Assembly (NCBI RefSeq): GCF_000219625.1
Contig: NC_018213.1
Coordinates: 800,055 to 864,054, forward strand
Origin: Zymoseptoria tritici IPO323
Lineage: Eukaryota > Ascomycota > Dothideomycetes > Mycosphaerellales > Mycosphaerellaceae
DNA length: 64,000 nt
Reading direction: 5' to 3'
A program made the position numbers and the translations under genes. A model generated the notes under the pieces. That model worked only from the letters and a program-made list of their open reading frames with translations, did no database searches and had not been told where the DNA came from. This document shows, piece by piece, positions 45,038 to 56,680 of the stretch (the stretch's first letter is position 1; each line of letters starts with the position of its first letter).

Positions 45038-45367
45038 TCACTCCCTCATGGTGAGCAGCACGGACTCGTCCTCCACGTCCATGCTGTCGACCGCGTCCAG
45101 CACATCCTCCCACTCCTCGTCGCTGCCGCGCTCCTCCTGTGTCAGTAACATACGCTGTCTTCCGCCGGCTTCAAGCAGCTGCCAATTCTTGTCGCTTCGC
45201 TTTTCCGCCCTCTGCATTGCGAACAATTCTCCTTTGATCTGAGACAGGGTCATCGTTCTCAGCCTCATCCTCAACTTTTCCCTCTCCTCAGCCCGAAGTC
45301 TCGCGATCTCCTCTGGCGGCGCCCCGGCCAAGCTCGCCCCCACAATGGCCAGCGCGTTCGCCGCCGC
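45038..45367 (-). other. In-frame open extension after the Nab2 stop codon
   Basis: The TAG ending the upstream Nab2 frame (45368-45370) is followed in the same frame by 109 sense codons before the next stop at 45038. The text is acidic and helical (EEIARLRAEEREKLRMRLRT, LTQEERGSDEEWEDVLDAVD) and looks like protein. It has no early ATG (the first is at Met-Arg-Leu-Arg, about 45271). It could be reached by splicing from a GTGAGG donor near 45483 to the CACTTAG acceptor that contains the stop, by stop readthrough, or be a separate small gene. Confidence 0.45.
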
Positions 45368-47119
45368 CTAAGTGACGATTCCCTCACTTTGCTCCTGCTT
45401 GATAGCCTCTTCCTGCTTGAAGCCATTTCCATTCGCCTCCACCGCCTGTTGTCCTGGAAGAATCAACTCCTCCGCCGCACCCTCACTCTGCTTGTTGAAG
45501 TCGGCGAACCGATCAGCCTTGCCATTACCATTTGCGCCATCGACTCCGTCTGCGGTCCAGACCTTATCCTGGAAATTGCCTCTCTTCTGGCCATCAGCGT
45601 GCTTGAACGGGCACGTAGGTCTCGAGCAAGGGTTGTATTTGCAGACAATCGTGGTGTGGGTGAACTTGCAGCCAGGGACGGTACAGTCGGCACCATTACG
45701 GCAGGCGGCGCCCGCAGGATGCTCAAACATGCAGTTGGGATTCGTACAGTTGGGGTAGAATTTGCAGACAGCCTTAATGCCTCCTCCTCCACCGCCGCCG
45801 CCACCGTGGGCTTGCGCGGGACTCGGATGACGGGCATGGCACTTGAAGTTCTTGCATGCGGAGCCGAATGTGCAAGTCTCGCTGAGATCGACGGAGATTG
45901 GTGTTGTAGATGCTGGAGTGGAGTGGGCGAAGCCGCAGCCGGGATTCGAGCAGTTGTGGTTGAATTTGCACATGACGGAGAATTTTGAGTTCGATTGGTC
46001 CTCGCCGTCGATTTCCATGCCGTCGGCATGGGCGGGTTTTGAGTCGGTCAAAGCACCCATCGGCATCTTTCCATCGACAGCGTGAAGTTCACTTGAGGTC
46101 TGTTGTCGATCGCCTCTTCCTCGGGCATTACCCCGGCCACGTCCTCGTTGCTGTTGGAATCCGCCACGACTCATGGGAGACATTTGTCCATTGTTTTGCA
46201 TGACTTGAGCCAGCATGTTGGCTTGCATTTCCATCATCTGCATGAGCTGCATTTGTTGTTGCGGGTCCATTTGTCCATTTGGCATGCCGAATCCCATGCC
46301 GCCTCCCATAGCATTCATGTTGTTATGATGAGCGCCACGCCCGCCGTTCATGGCGAGCTGAATACCGCGCGCGGCATTGCTAGCACCGCGTGGGCCTCGA
46401 GGGGCGCCATCTCTTCCGGCGTGTGAGTTGATGCGTCCTGTCTGACCGCCAGCCGCACCTCGGATCTTGCGGAGATTATCGGGAAGGTCGTTCGAACGGT
46501 CCATGTTGCGGTTCATTTGTCCAAGCAGGCGACCTCCTCGGCCTCCTCTTGGAGTACTATTACCATTTCGCATTGACTTCGGCCCTGTTGGTCTGTATAA
46601 ATCATACGTCAGTCTTCGGTTGTTTCGGTTGATATTCTGCTGGTGGTTATCTTCGCTATGCTCATACGGGTTGAACCGCGGAGGAGCCCTGTTCCTGAAA
46701 GCCTGAAGGCCGGAATAGGTGGCTGTTTGAGAAGAATGAAAATTGTTGACGTACACTGCCTCCGTCGATGCTGCAGTATCTTCCATCTGCGCATCTTGAA
46801 CGATCGGAGCGGCCTGTGGCTGCTCTTCTTGCTGCGCAGGCGCTTGTTGTGGTACTGCCAGAGAATTGACAAACTCAAAGAGCCACTGCGCAAACTCGCC
46901 CACGGCAGCATCGTCTTCGCCCACGCCCAGCAAATCGCCTCCCAACTCCGACCTGACACTTTGCAGGTCCTTGCCATTAACAATCATCATCGTGACATAT
47001 TCGGAGAGGGTTGTGTCGTTTTCTTCGGCCACCCAGCCATTCTCCATCAGTTTCGGCTGGACTGCAGACTGGATCTGGCCCGCGAGGTTGCTACCCGCCT
47101 CGACAGATGTGCCCGCCAT
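45368..47119 (-). CDS. Nab2-like poly(A) RNA-binding protein
   Basis: From the ATG at 47119 (MAGTSVEAGSNLAGQIQ) the frame gives ~580 residues. The N-terminal domain (KLMENGWVAEENDTTLSEYV) matches the PWI-like fold of Nab2. A Gln/Pro-rich region, an RGG/RG-rich region (STPRGGRGGRLLGQ; RGGFQQQRGRGRG) and an acidic nuclear-signal region follow. Five CCCH fingers of C-x5-C-x4-C-x3-H type or close variants stand near the end (CKFNHNCSNPGCGFAH, CTFGSACKNFKCHARH, CKFYPNCTNPNCMFEH, CRNGADCTVPGCKFTH, CKYNPCSRPTCPFKH). Nab2 binds poly(A) tails and links 3' processing with mRNA export in the nucleus. A 75-nt in-frame segment (GTATGA...CTGACG...TATACAG, about 46595-46670) could be an intron. The open frame upstream of 47119 is not family-like. 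Confidence 0.85.
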   Translation of the reverse strand: MAGTSVEAGSNLAGQIQSAVQPKLMENGWVAEENDTTLSEYVTMMIVNGKDLQSVRSELGGDLLGVGEDDAAVGEFAQWLFEFVNSLAVPQQAPAQQEEQPQAAPIVQDAQMEDTAASTEAVYVNNFHSSQTATYSGLQAFRNRAPPRFNPYEHSEDNHQQNINRNNRRLTYDLYRPTGPKSMRNGNSTPRGGRGGRLLGQMNRNMDRSNDLPDNLRKIRGAAGGQTGRINSHAGRDGAPRGPRGASNAARGIQLAMNGGRGAHHNNMNAMGGGMGFGMPNGQMDPQQQMQLMQMMEMQANMLAQVMQNNGQMSPMSRGGFQQQRGRGRGNARGRGDRQQTSSELHAVDGKMPMGALTDSKPAHADGMEIDGEDQSNSKFSVMCKFNHNCSNPGCGFAHSTPASTTPISVDLSETCTFGSACKNFKCHARHPSPAQAHGGGGGGGGGIKAVCKFYPNCTNPNCMFEHPAGAACRNGADCTVPGCKFTHTTIVCKYNPCSRPTCPFKHADGQKRGNFQDKVWTADGVDGANGNGKADRFADFNKQSEGAAEELILPGQQAVEANGNGFKQEEAIKQEQSEGIVT

Positions 47120-47543
47120 GGTGTGAGTGTCGGAGCGTGCGTGAGGATGTGCGAAAGGGGTGATGGTAGTAATGTCGGTTGAGGTAGGAATGCCTCGAGG
47201 GCAGGTCGAGAGGGAAGCGCGCTGTCGCAAGAGCTCTCCTGGGTGAAGCGATCGGGATGCTCTCGAGCGTGATAGTGAATGTGTGTGCCGTCGGTGTTGT
47301 ATGTGCGATGGTGATAGTCGTGAAGAATGTAAAGGAGAAGTTCTTTGTTGTCGCGCGTGGTGTGAAGAAGCGCATGCGGAAGGAGACGAGATTCCTTGCC
47401 CTTGCAACGTCAGAACGCCACGGCAAGTCCGAGCTGAGGTGAGCTGCTAGTTTGATTACTCAGCACGATTTTTATGGGAGATTTCTGGCTGGCATGTGAA
47501 GAACAGAGCGAAGGCCGATTGATTCTATTCACAACGAGGCAAA
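47120..47543. other. Divergent promoter of the Nab2-like and Utp18 genes
   Basis: About 420 bp between two RNA-biogenesis genes transcribed apart. A shared promoter is plausible. No specific motif assigned. Confidence 0.45.
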
Positions 47544-49458
47544 ATGTCTCGAACCGCAACAATGACGAAGCCGAAGAGCTCCAAGGCTACCAAGCAAAAG
47601 GAGTTGCCTGTCGCGCTGCTCGATCAGCAGGAAGAATCCGAAGAAGAATCCGAAGTCGAGATCAAGGTCGATGGCGAGATCGAAAAGGACGAAACTGAGG
47701 AAGAGCTCGAGCGATTGGTGTTTGGCGACAGCGCTGGATTCAAAGCGGGATTGAAAGATTTCGATGAGGAAGGCAATGCTGAAGAAGAGGATGACACAGG
47801 TCTGGAGGGTTTGGACGATGCAGCTGTAGGTCAGAATGCTTGCTATGCGGCGCATATCAATTTGTCGTTGTCTAACAATTGATCGGTAGTTGTTCTTTAC
47901 CGACCTAGGACCTGAGGGCGCTGCCAACCAAATACGAGTGTCAGGAGACTCGGACGACGGTAGCGACGATAACACTTTACGATCGAGACATGCTCCGGCG
48001 TGGGAAGACAGCGACGACGAGCGGACAATGGTTTCACTAGCTTCCGTGCCACGGCTCAGAAAATTGAGACGAACAGAGGCAGAAGATGTTGTCAGCGGGA
48101 AGGACTACACAAGGAGACTGCGCAAGCAATTCGAGCTGCTCAACCCAGTACCGCAATGGGCGCAGAACGCAATGCAAAAGCCTGCCCGCAAAAAGAGAAG
48201 ACTGTCAGACGACAATGATGCATCTTCCGACGACGAAGCAATGTCAGATGAGGATATGGACAACGACTTGCCCACGAGTGCTCCGCTCTCAAAACTTCTT
48301 CAGAACGCCGAATCGCTCGTCAGACAGTCCGAACCTGGTACGGGCAAGAAACGAAAGCTCCGCCCAGAAGTCATCGACATTCAACGGCAGAAGGACATAC
48401 CGGGCGTCCAGCCCAGCGCTATCACCTCTCTCTCCTTCCATCCTACACTACCTCTGCTGCTCTCCTCCGGACCATCCTCGACTTTGTACCTGCACCATCT
48501 CTCCGCCTCTCCACCAGCCCCAAGCCCGAACCCTCTGCTCACGTCCCTACACATTCACGGCTCCCAGCTCACAACCACCGCATTTCACCCAACCGACTCT
48601 CGAATCTTTCTGTCCGCACGCCGCCGCTACTTCCACATCTGGAACCTCGCAACAGGACGGGTGGAGAAGATTTCCCGTGTCTACGGCCAGCAACACGAGC
48701 AGAAATCCATGGAGCGATTCAAACTATCCCCCGATGGTGCATACATGGCTCTCCTTGGATCTACAAAGAAAGGTGGCGGTGTAATCAACATCCTTGACTC
48801 GTCGACATTACAATGGACCAGCCAGGTCCGTATCGAAGCCCGTGGCGGCATTGCGGAGTTCGCGTGGTGGCGCAATTCCGCCGGCATGTGCATCGCCAGC
48901 AAAAGCGGTGAGATCACAGAATGGGACGTCCGCTCTCAACGCGTGGTGGCGAGATGGCAGGACGAAGGCGCCGTGGGGACCACAACGCTCGGTTTGGGCG
49001 GCCAACATGAGTTTGTCAAGAGCTCCATCGGCACAGATCGCTGGATTGCCATTGGCAGCAGTTCGGGCATCGTGAATATTTACGACCGTCGAGTCTGGGC
49101 CGCGGAACACCACACCAAAAAGCCCAGCACCACATCCGCTGTCGCGCATCAAGAAGTTCCCGAGACTCCCGCTCCAACCAAAACCCTCGATCACCTCACC
49201 ACGCCTACGTCTCATCTGGTGTTCTCTCCCGACGGCCAGATCCTCGCAATGGCGAGTAAGTGGAAGAGGGACGCCATGCGATTGGTGCATCTACCCAGCT
49301 GTACGGTTTACCGAAATTGGCCGACGAGTAGTACGCCGCTGGGCAGGATTACTGGGGTAGCGTGGGCGAGTGGAGGAGTGGCGGCGGGTGGCGATACAGT
49401 CGCTGTGTTGGCGGTCGCAAATGAGCAGGGCAAGATTCGAATTTGGGAGGTGAGATGA
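47544..49458 (+). CDS. Utp18-like U3 snoRNP WD40 protein
   Basis: Two exons, 47544-47825 and 47890-49458, intron 64 nt (GTAGGT, GTCTAACAATTGAT branch region, CGGTAG); 616 residues. An acidic, Lys/Glu-rich N-terminus (EESEEESEVEIKVDGEIEKD) is followed by the conserved PAWEDSDDE block and then WD40 blades (SLSFHPTLPLLLSSG, RYFHIWNLATGRVEKI, MERFKLSPDGAYMALLG, GEITEWDVRSQRVV, SSGIVNIYDRR, HLVFSPDGQILAMAS, GKIRIWEV). Utp18 is part of the SSU processome that matures 18S rRNA in the nucleolus. The second exon contains no internal stop and its first residue is Leu, so exon 1 is required. Confidence 0.9.
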
Positions 49459-50686
49459 GGTCAGAAAATCCGAGGAGAGGGTAAAGCATGCATCGGCACT
49501 GGACGACGTCGACATTTCAGACTCCCTTGTCACGGCAATCAGCAGCGCTTTGATGCCGTTGCCTCTGCCGCCTGCTCAACCCGCGCCACGCAACCTGGAG
49601 TTGCGTTGGCTTCGATCGTGTAGTGTGTGCTGGACGACGCAACGGTCGACAATTACGGCTTTATGCACGCATCGGCCCATACATTGTGAAACAAAATTCC
49701 TTTCTCTTCGCCCTCGAAGCCAAGCGAGGTTGATGTATGCGGTGCAGTCTGAGCGAGATCGCAGAGGTATCGGGTACATTGGGCTCGGCCGCTCAGTCGA
49801 CCCTTTACGAGGTCTCCATCTCAGGGGCGCCATATCACCCCAAACCGCCCTGTCATTTGTTGCGAAATGTGTCTCACAAGACGGGCAGAAGTGACGTCGT
49901 AATGGGTGATCGATCCGAACACCCCAGTTCGAGCGTTTGCATCAAAAAGGTCGCGTTTTTGGATCGAAGATTCATGACTTCATTGCCGGGTGATATCGGG
50001 GCCATGCCATCCCAGCGTGTACATGAGAAGCCTCCCTGTGGACCATCGCGAATGAGATCGAGGACGCTGTGCTTCGCTTTCATTGCTATCCTCGCTCGCT
50101 CCGTGAGAAGTCGTTCATGACTTCGGACTGATTTCCGCCTTTATCGGAATGAATCGACACCGGCGACGCCGCATTCGCATGCGCGAGCAGGGACCGGATT
50201 CTGCTCAGTCCACGTTCATTGTCGAGACCTGCATACACAAGATTCCACGGACCAAAATCGCTACAAGCACAGATCGCATGGCAAGGAACGTGACCTGCCA
50301 CAGTGTCATCTGTGCGTAGGTCAGCTGGTCGAAATGGGGCATCTCCTTCAGCAGAGTCAGACGCACGCTGGCAGTCCCGGATGGATATCACCGGCACGTC
50401 TATTTGATCACACTGCCACATTAGCTGTACGTATTCTTGCAGGCCTTCCTGGCCTTCATGCTAAGTTGCCTACGTGCGCACACGCATGGCTATTTCATCG
50501 TGCCGCGAAGTTACCTGACCATATATATGCGCGGCTGTGCGGCGGACCTGCCTGCTAGATCGCCTGTCCGCATACCTGTGCATGTACTTGTATGCCTACT
50601 TGTACGCCTTTGTGATCGTCCTGCTTCGTTCCTTCCTTGCGTACTTGCACGCTCACGTAGCCATCGTTGGAGTCTATGTCTCGATG
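49459..50686. other. Intergenic, no confident gene
   Basis: About 1.2 kb downstream of Utp18 and of the Cys-repeat gene. Frames on both strands (for example minus 50086-50421) lack domains or signal peptides. Confidence 0.45.
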
Positions 50687-52890
50687 CTAGAATCCCGGCG
50701 CCAGTCCGCAGTTCCCATTCGATTGACAAGGGGTAGTAAAGGAACAGCACATCCTCCCGCAAACGGTGCCGGAACACTGGCATTGTCCTCCGCTACAGGT
50801 CGACCTGCCCGTACATCTGTTTCCACAGGACCTATCAAGCAAAGCGTACAAGGTCAGCGGATGTCGTAGACGGTCAAAAAGTGGACGAAGGCCCGGCGTC
50901 CGAGACGATCTCGGACCACGCAGGCCATCTGTACTTCAGTCGCTTACCCGCAGTTCTATCGATCGCTCAAGAACGAATTCGACTTGACCGGCTGCGAATC
51001 GCACTCGCAATGGCCGTTGGTGCACGTCTCGCCTTGGCCACATTGGTTTCCGCAAAAGCCGCATTTAGTTTCGTCCGTCTGGAATCGGTACGACTCTGTA
51101 CTGGTCGCGGTAGTGCAGACGCAGCTGCTGTTGACGCAACTTTCTCCCTGGGCGCACGAGTGTCCGCAGGATCCGCAGGAATCGCAATTGCTCGTATAGT
51201 CCCTCGCAAAGTCCAGACCTGTAGACGAGCTGGAACAGGCACACTGGCCTCCCGTGCAGATCTCGTTGGCTCCACACTGCTTAGAACATCTGCCACAATT
51301 CATGCTATCGCTGTCGTATAGTCTTGAATATGAGCTCGTGCACGTGCACTGGCCTCCCGAGCAGCGTTCTCCACTCCGACACCTGTTGCCGTAGCCTGAA
51401 AGAGGAGGACAGAAGTGTTAGCAGTGGCTCGAACTCCAAGGGTATAAGCATAGATCGTTGCCTCCACAATTCTGAGGATCGATGTCGTAGTATAGTGTGC
51501 TCATGCCCTGCGCGCGCGGACATATGCACATAGAGTAGGAGCAGTCTTCGTTGTTGCCGCACTGGTGACCACACCGCCTGTACACAAAAGGGTATAAGGG
51601 TCAGCGTTGCACACTTCCAGCGATACAGACCTAGACATGCAACAGGCCGAGACAGTATCAGGCGCCGCAAGCCTTGCACCCTCCAGAGACTTACCCGCAA
51701 TTATTCGCGTCGAAGGCATATCGGCCTCCGTCGTCCATGTTGTTGCTGCTAGGACAGCTGCAGCTCCCGCCTTCGCACTGTTCTCCTTCGGCACAGCATG
51801 TGCTGGCGCACGGGACTTGGCCAGAAGCACAAGTGAGCACTGGAGAGGTCGTTGTGGAGGAGGTTGTCGAGGTGGAGATTGAGATTGTCGTCGTGAGAGC
51901 AGCACTGGTGATGGTGGTCATAGAAGATGTCGTCGTCGATTCCGCGTTGACGGGCGAAACGGAAAACGTGCTAGAGCTAGAGCTGCTCGTTAACGCTGTC
52001 GAGGTACTCCCTGTCCCAGTCGATGAGGTAGTGGACTGAGCAGTCGAGCCGCCAATTGTGGTACTCTTGTCACCTGTGCTGGCGGAGCCTGACTGGTTGG
52101 AAGTGCTCGATGTGACTGGCGTGGCGGTCGGCGTGGGACTGGGAGCTCCGTTGGATTGCATCGTAGAGGCCGTCGTGGACTTTGAGGTTCTAGCGGACGT
52201 TGCAGAAGTTGAGGCAGTGGTAAACGACCGCTGCGAAGTGGAGGTCGACGTTCGTGAGTCTGCGGCAGCGGCAGTGGCAGTAGTAGACACTCTGGATGTA
52301 GTTCTCGATGTAGAGCTCCGGGTGGATGCCATGGTCGAAGTGGAACTAGAAGGAGCCACGGCCTGCTTGGATGTGGTTGTCCGAGATGTGGTTGTGCTGG
52401 GCACTGCTGAGGTTCGCGCCGTCGTCCGTGAAGTCGTTGCCGAAGTCGTCCGCTGTACCGCCGACGATGCAGTCGTGTGCGACATCGAAGTCGCTCTAGT
52501 CGAAGTAGTCTGACATGTTGCCTTGGTAGTTGAACTCGAAGATTTGATTGTGGTGGCTGTGGTAGACGGCCGCCATGTAGTGGTTGTCGAAGCATCTCTT
52601 CCCTTTGTGGTTGTTGATAGTCCATTTTTCGACAGCGGCGACCCAATACAGGAACAAAGCACCTTCACTTCTGCGATATACTGCCGTCGATTCGGTCGGT
52701 TCGAAGAAACAGATCTTCCGTCCGCGGAAAAGGACTCGCAGAACGAATGCGCCTTTGCATTGTTCTTCAAAGCCGAGACCAGATTCTTGAGCGCACCTTG
52801 GGAGCAAGGCGAATTGGCCTGGGCGTAGATTTGAACGGTCCATAGGAGCCATACGAGGCAAAATGTCAATGGCATCATGCTAGGAAGCAT
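50687..52890 (-). CDS. Secreted Ser/Thr-rich protein with Cys repeats, premature stop
   Basis: Exons 52890-51695, 51577-51468 and 51395-50956 give 581 residues; introns 117 and 72 nt (GTAAGT..GTACAG; GTGGAG..CTGCTAAC..TTTCAG). A signal peptide (MLPSMMPLTFCLVWLLWTVQIYA) leads into a short domain with four Cys, then ~280 residues of almost pure Ser/Thr/Ala (mucin-like, heavily O-glycosylated by expectation). Six repeats of about NCGxCGxxCxxGExCxxGxCxC follow, each split by ~15-residue spacers. The pattern resembles Stig1/EGF-like modules. A TAG at 50956-50958 stops translation just before Asn-Cys-Gly. Past it a further good intron (50832-50947) leads to a seventh module (SCGNRCTGRSTCSGGQCQC) and a final Cys-rich tail ending at 50687. 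Probably wall-associated or extracellular. Confidence 0.75.
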
Positions 52891-55029
52891 ACTGGGTGTG
52901 TAGTAGGGAGGGTAAGATCAGGAAAAGGGTTGCAATACTTAGCTCGCCACGCAAGACACCAGTCCATCTTCTATAGTTGCACCACAGCCTCCCGAGCTGA
53001 GAATGTTGTCTCGTACTGCTACGACGGGAGAACGGCCTGGCATACACTGAGTTTCGTCGCACGTCAGCGCCAGAGGAGGGCTGAAGATGGGCAGCGAGTC
53101 CGGCTCTGCTTGCAGCTACCTCCGTAATCCCGCTCGAACTGCACCGCATGTTTCGATTTCGGTGACTTTGAGTACGCAGTCCGCGTAAGAGAGCGGAGAT
53201 GTCGGAAGCGGCATGTCAATAGAGCAATCAGAGACACTTTCGTCTACTCGGAGCCTCCGACCGACCGTGGAATCCAAGCCAACAGCCTCCAAGTTATGTG
53301 GTGCGTTTCGAGCGGAGTCATGGAGGTTGCGGCGCGCAGACATGGCCCAACCTGCGGCACGCGCAGAGATATTCATCGCAATTCGGCTGTGGCTGGCTGA
53401 TCAGACCTCGTAGCCGAAGGTCAGAGAATTCCAGAACTGGGAAAGAAGGCCATCGGCAGATAAAGTTGACTGTGGCTGGCTGAAGTCGTTGCTTAGGCCA
53501 AGCCAAGACCAGTAGTCGTCTGAACATGTAGATGCCGTGCAATTACACTCTCAGTCTCTCGCGGTCTAGAGCCTGCAAGCATTCTGTGCCGTGAGCTTCG
53601 AAATGCTTCGCTGTGACATTGTTGCTGTTGAGCTTGGGAGGGTCATGGAGTGAGTTCGCAAGAGCCTACGGCTCTACCATGTTCCACCAAAACGGATGGC
53701 TTGGCCTTAGACTCTCCGCCATTGTCGGAGCTGATGCGGATAAACCGGTGAGTCCGAACAGTCGCTTGGGTGATGTGCGGTGGAGTTTGTGTTTCAGCTC
53801 AGCGCGCGAGCGCTAGCCACGCACTCGCTGAAGGATTTAGTTGCGCCGAGTTCCCGGCGTATCAAGCGAGCCTTTCATGGAAGCGGACAAAGGCATGAGC
53901 AGCTGAGCGCGTGACTCGTGAATCGTGCGTGGTTCGGACTTGCGCGACTGGCGGATATCGGCTTTCTCGTGATGTGGAACTGACCGAGCGCGGTGGCAGG
54001 GCTTCGGGGGACATCGGAGACCGGACAAACTGACGGCATGCGGCGAATCTAGCTCGTGTAGCAGCCAGAAAGACCGAGCATACTGACAGCCCGATGCGTA
54101 ATTGTTTGGATGTCTACCTGATTGAAGAAGAAGACAGAAGATGGACCAATATGTGACGGAACGCCGTGGAATGACTAATCATGTCATCTTGTTGTCCTCA
54201 GGATCCGCAAACATTGTAGATGGTACGTTCTACAGGTACGTCGTCGTGCGTACTTGTGATACTGTGTGGGGCCGGCCTCAAAACTCTATTCTCACTGCAA
54301 CTGTTCGATCCGAGCTAGGAAATTTCAAAGCCGCTAAGTTTCCTAGCGGCCTAGATAATACTGCGATGATACGAGACGGAAGATAGAAGCTCCGCGGTAC
54401 CTAGGTACGATCACGGTCACTGCTAGCTTGTGTAGCTCTCCGAGTGGTGCGACTGCTTGTCTTACCGTTCTGTCTATGCCACTCCGGTCAGTCAGGAGCC
54501 TGGTGCCTTTGCAAACAATATTACAGCCATGTCCCGGACGCATAGCCATAAGCATCGCGTGCTCGGCGTCCCGTATTGGCAAACCAGCGGAACGGATGCT
54601 GACAATGGGACGATGTGAACGACGCCACCGATGGTCGACGACCCTGGCATTGGGAAGCGAGACAAGCTGGCCTTGCAAGCATGTGCACTCTGTAATAAAT
54701 TCCTTGACCTTTGGATGAACTAGCCAGGTAGTACTGCGGGGGTCAACGGCGGATGAGATCACATGCTGTCTGGACCACTAGCATGAGCAGTCGTGGTTGT
54801 GTAGACAGGATCGAGCTCCGAGCGCACTGTTGGAGCGTTTCGGCTAGTCGTGACGGAGTAGAGGAGGAGGCGTGAACGAGTGCATTGCCTCTTCTGCGCA
54901 TCACTGAGCGGTGCGAGTTGGTCTCCTGAATTGATCAGGGTCGGCACATGGATCGCTAGTACCCGTTGAAAATTGGCCAGAATGTTCTGTTGTGTTGCTC
55001 TCCCTTGAGACATTTCGCCCGAGGACTTG
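52891..55029. other. Intergenic, no gene recognised
   Basis: About 2.1 kb with only short, overlapping, featureless frames. A small hairpin (GCCGCTA..TAGCGGC) lies near 54330-54352. Confidence 0.5.
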
Positions 55030-55860
55030 CCGGGCACTGTAGCGAGCGGATGACGTGGTACGCCGTGGGATGCTGGCAACTTGTGGCAAGTGGTAACATG
55101 CGGGGTCGACTAGGACGAAAACTTACGCGACTTTCGAACAAGCATTGTCCTCATCGCTTGCCCGCCTCGTGGTACGTCGTAGGATGCTTGCCACGCGAGC
55201 TGACTAGGATGCAGCTAATCACACCTTTCGAATAAGCATTGCCCTTATCTTTTGCCTGACTAGAACTAGCGGGACGTTCGCCGTCGTGGGATACTAGGAA
55301 CATTTGCGGGGTCGACTAGGATGTGAAACCAAATGTCTCGGGGGAGTACAGTCGGAAAGAACACTCGAATTGCGGGCGAACTTTAACTTTGTACGCCTCT
55401 GTAATAGAGCCTCCGGCGGCCAAATAGTTTTACTAAGGCGCTCGCCGCTGCGGGCAGGGGACTATGCCTCACGCGCTCGGGTATCGTACGTACGACCTCG
55501 CTTTAGGCTCGGTCTAGTACTTACTTCCCTCGTTGCTATCGCTCGTCGCCTCGCTGTGTCGCAACTTCGGCTCGCTTGTCTAAATTCGATTTAAAGTACG
55601 CAGTCGTAATGCATCCTACGCCCCGGGGAAACTCGAGTGTTCCCTCCGACTGTACTCCCCCTAGACATTTGGGATGTGAAACTACTAATCCTTCAAACAA
55701 GCATTGCCCTCATCATTTACCCGCCTCGTGGTATGTCGTGGGGTACTAGCAACGCGGGCTCGCTTGGGATGCAGGACTACACTCCACACCATCCTAATCT
55801 TTCAAACAAGCATTGCCCCTCATCGTTTACCCGCTTTACTGTTCCGCACTCCCAAGACGA
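55030..55860. repeat. Tandem repeat array, ~100-bp unit
   Basis: Decayed copies of a unit reading roughly CGTGGTACGTCGTGGGATRC, a CTAGCAACGCGGGCTC-like part, TAGGATG, then TTTCGAACAAGCATTGCCCT and CATCGTTTGCCCGCC. Copies start near 55050, 55168, 55280 and 55730. The array is split by the MITE at 55329-55672. Not a CRISPR: units differ and there are no unique spacers. Confidence 0.7.
55329..55672. mobile_element. 344-bp MITE with 9-bp target duplication
   Basis: Terminal inverted repeats of about 40 bp begin CCAAATGTCTMGGGGGAGTA and continue CAGTCGGARRGAACACTCGA on both sides. GATGTGAAA abuts both ends (55320-55328 and 55673-55681), a 9-bp duplication as made by Mutator-like transposases. The centre has no gene. 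It inserted into the tandem repeat array. Confidence 0.88.
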
Positions 55861-55974
55861 ATTAAGCTCGCCTATTTGCCGAGTGCCCTATAGTCCTGGA
55901 GGTACGCAGACCAATCACATACGTGGAATCCTTCAAATAGCGGTCGGGCTGGACGATCTTCCGCTAGGGCACTT

Positions 55975-56680
55975 CTGCCTTCAAGCTTGTATTGACTTCA
56001 TACATAACCTTGGTGTAGGAATACATGCTGCTCTGTAGTCTACGTATCAAAGCTTCGAACGTCGATTGCCGTGTGAAGATAAGACCCATGTTACCGTGGC
56101 AAAACCCGCGCGGTAGACCACTTGGTCTGGCAGGCGTGCTATCTCTCCCTGTAAGCTAGCGTTGACCTCGTATTCAACCTTGTTGTAGGCATCCACGTTG
56201 CTCTGTCGTTGAGGTATCAAAACTTCGAACATCGATCAACGTGAAGATAAGACCCATGTTTCTGTGGCCTTGTGATGTCTCAGGAAAAATTCTCGAGCCC
56301 CGCGCGGTGGTGGCGAGCGTGCTACATCTCTCCCTGTAAGCTAGCGTTGACCTCGCACAGCAGGTTCGCACATCGGACGTCTTCCGCTCATTCCATGTTC
56401 GCAGATCCATGGCTGGTTCATACCAGGCAGGTGGCCACCCGACCTTGGACATGCCCCCATGACTCTCACCAGCGGTATTCCCTCCGACGTGCGACCCCGC
56501 TGACTGTATGCAACCTTGTTGTAGAAATCCATGTTGCCCTGTGGTCTGGGTATCGAAATCTCGCACGTGGATCGACGTGAAGATAGGTCCCATGTTACTG
56601 TAGTCGTGTGATGCATACATTGGAAACAACGAACGTCAATCGATGTGATGATAAGGCCCCTGTTACTGTGGGGTTGTGAG
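55975..56680. repeat. Second degenerate repeat array
   Basis: A ~110-bp block (CAACCTTGTTGTAGGCATCC...TCTGTCGTTGAGGTATCAAA...GTGAAGATAAGACCCATGTT) occurs in decayed form near 55990, 56155, 56505 and, partly, 56620. Units are separated by unrelated spacers of 60-240 bp. Overlapping frames across it are artefacts of the repeat. Confidence 0.6.

Noticed and set aside
55030..56680. Possible CRISPR array
   Set aside because: Repeat units are long, divergent and irregularly spaced, there are no uniform unique spacers or cas genes, and the genome is eukaryotic.
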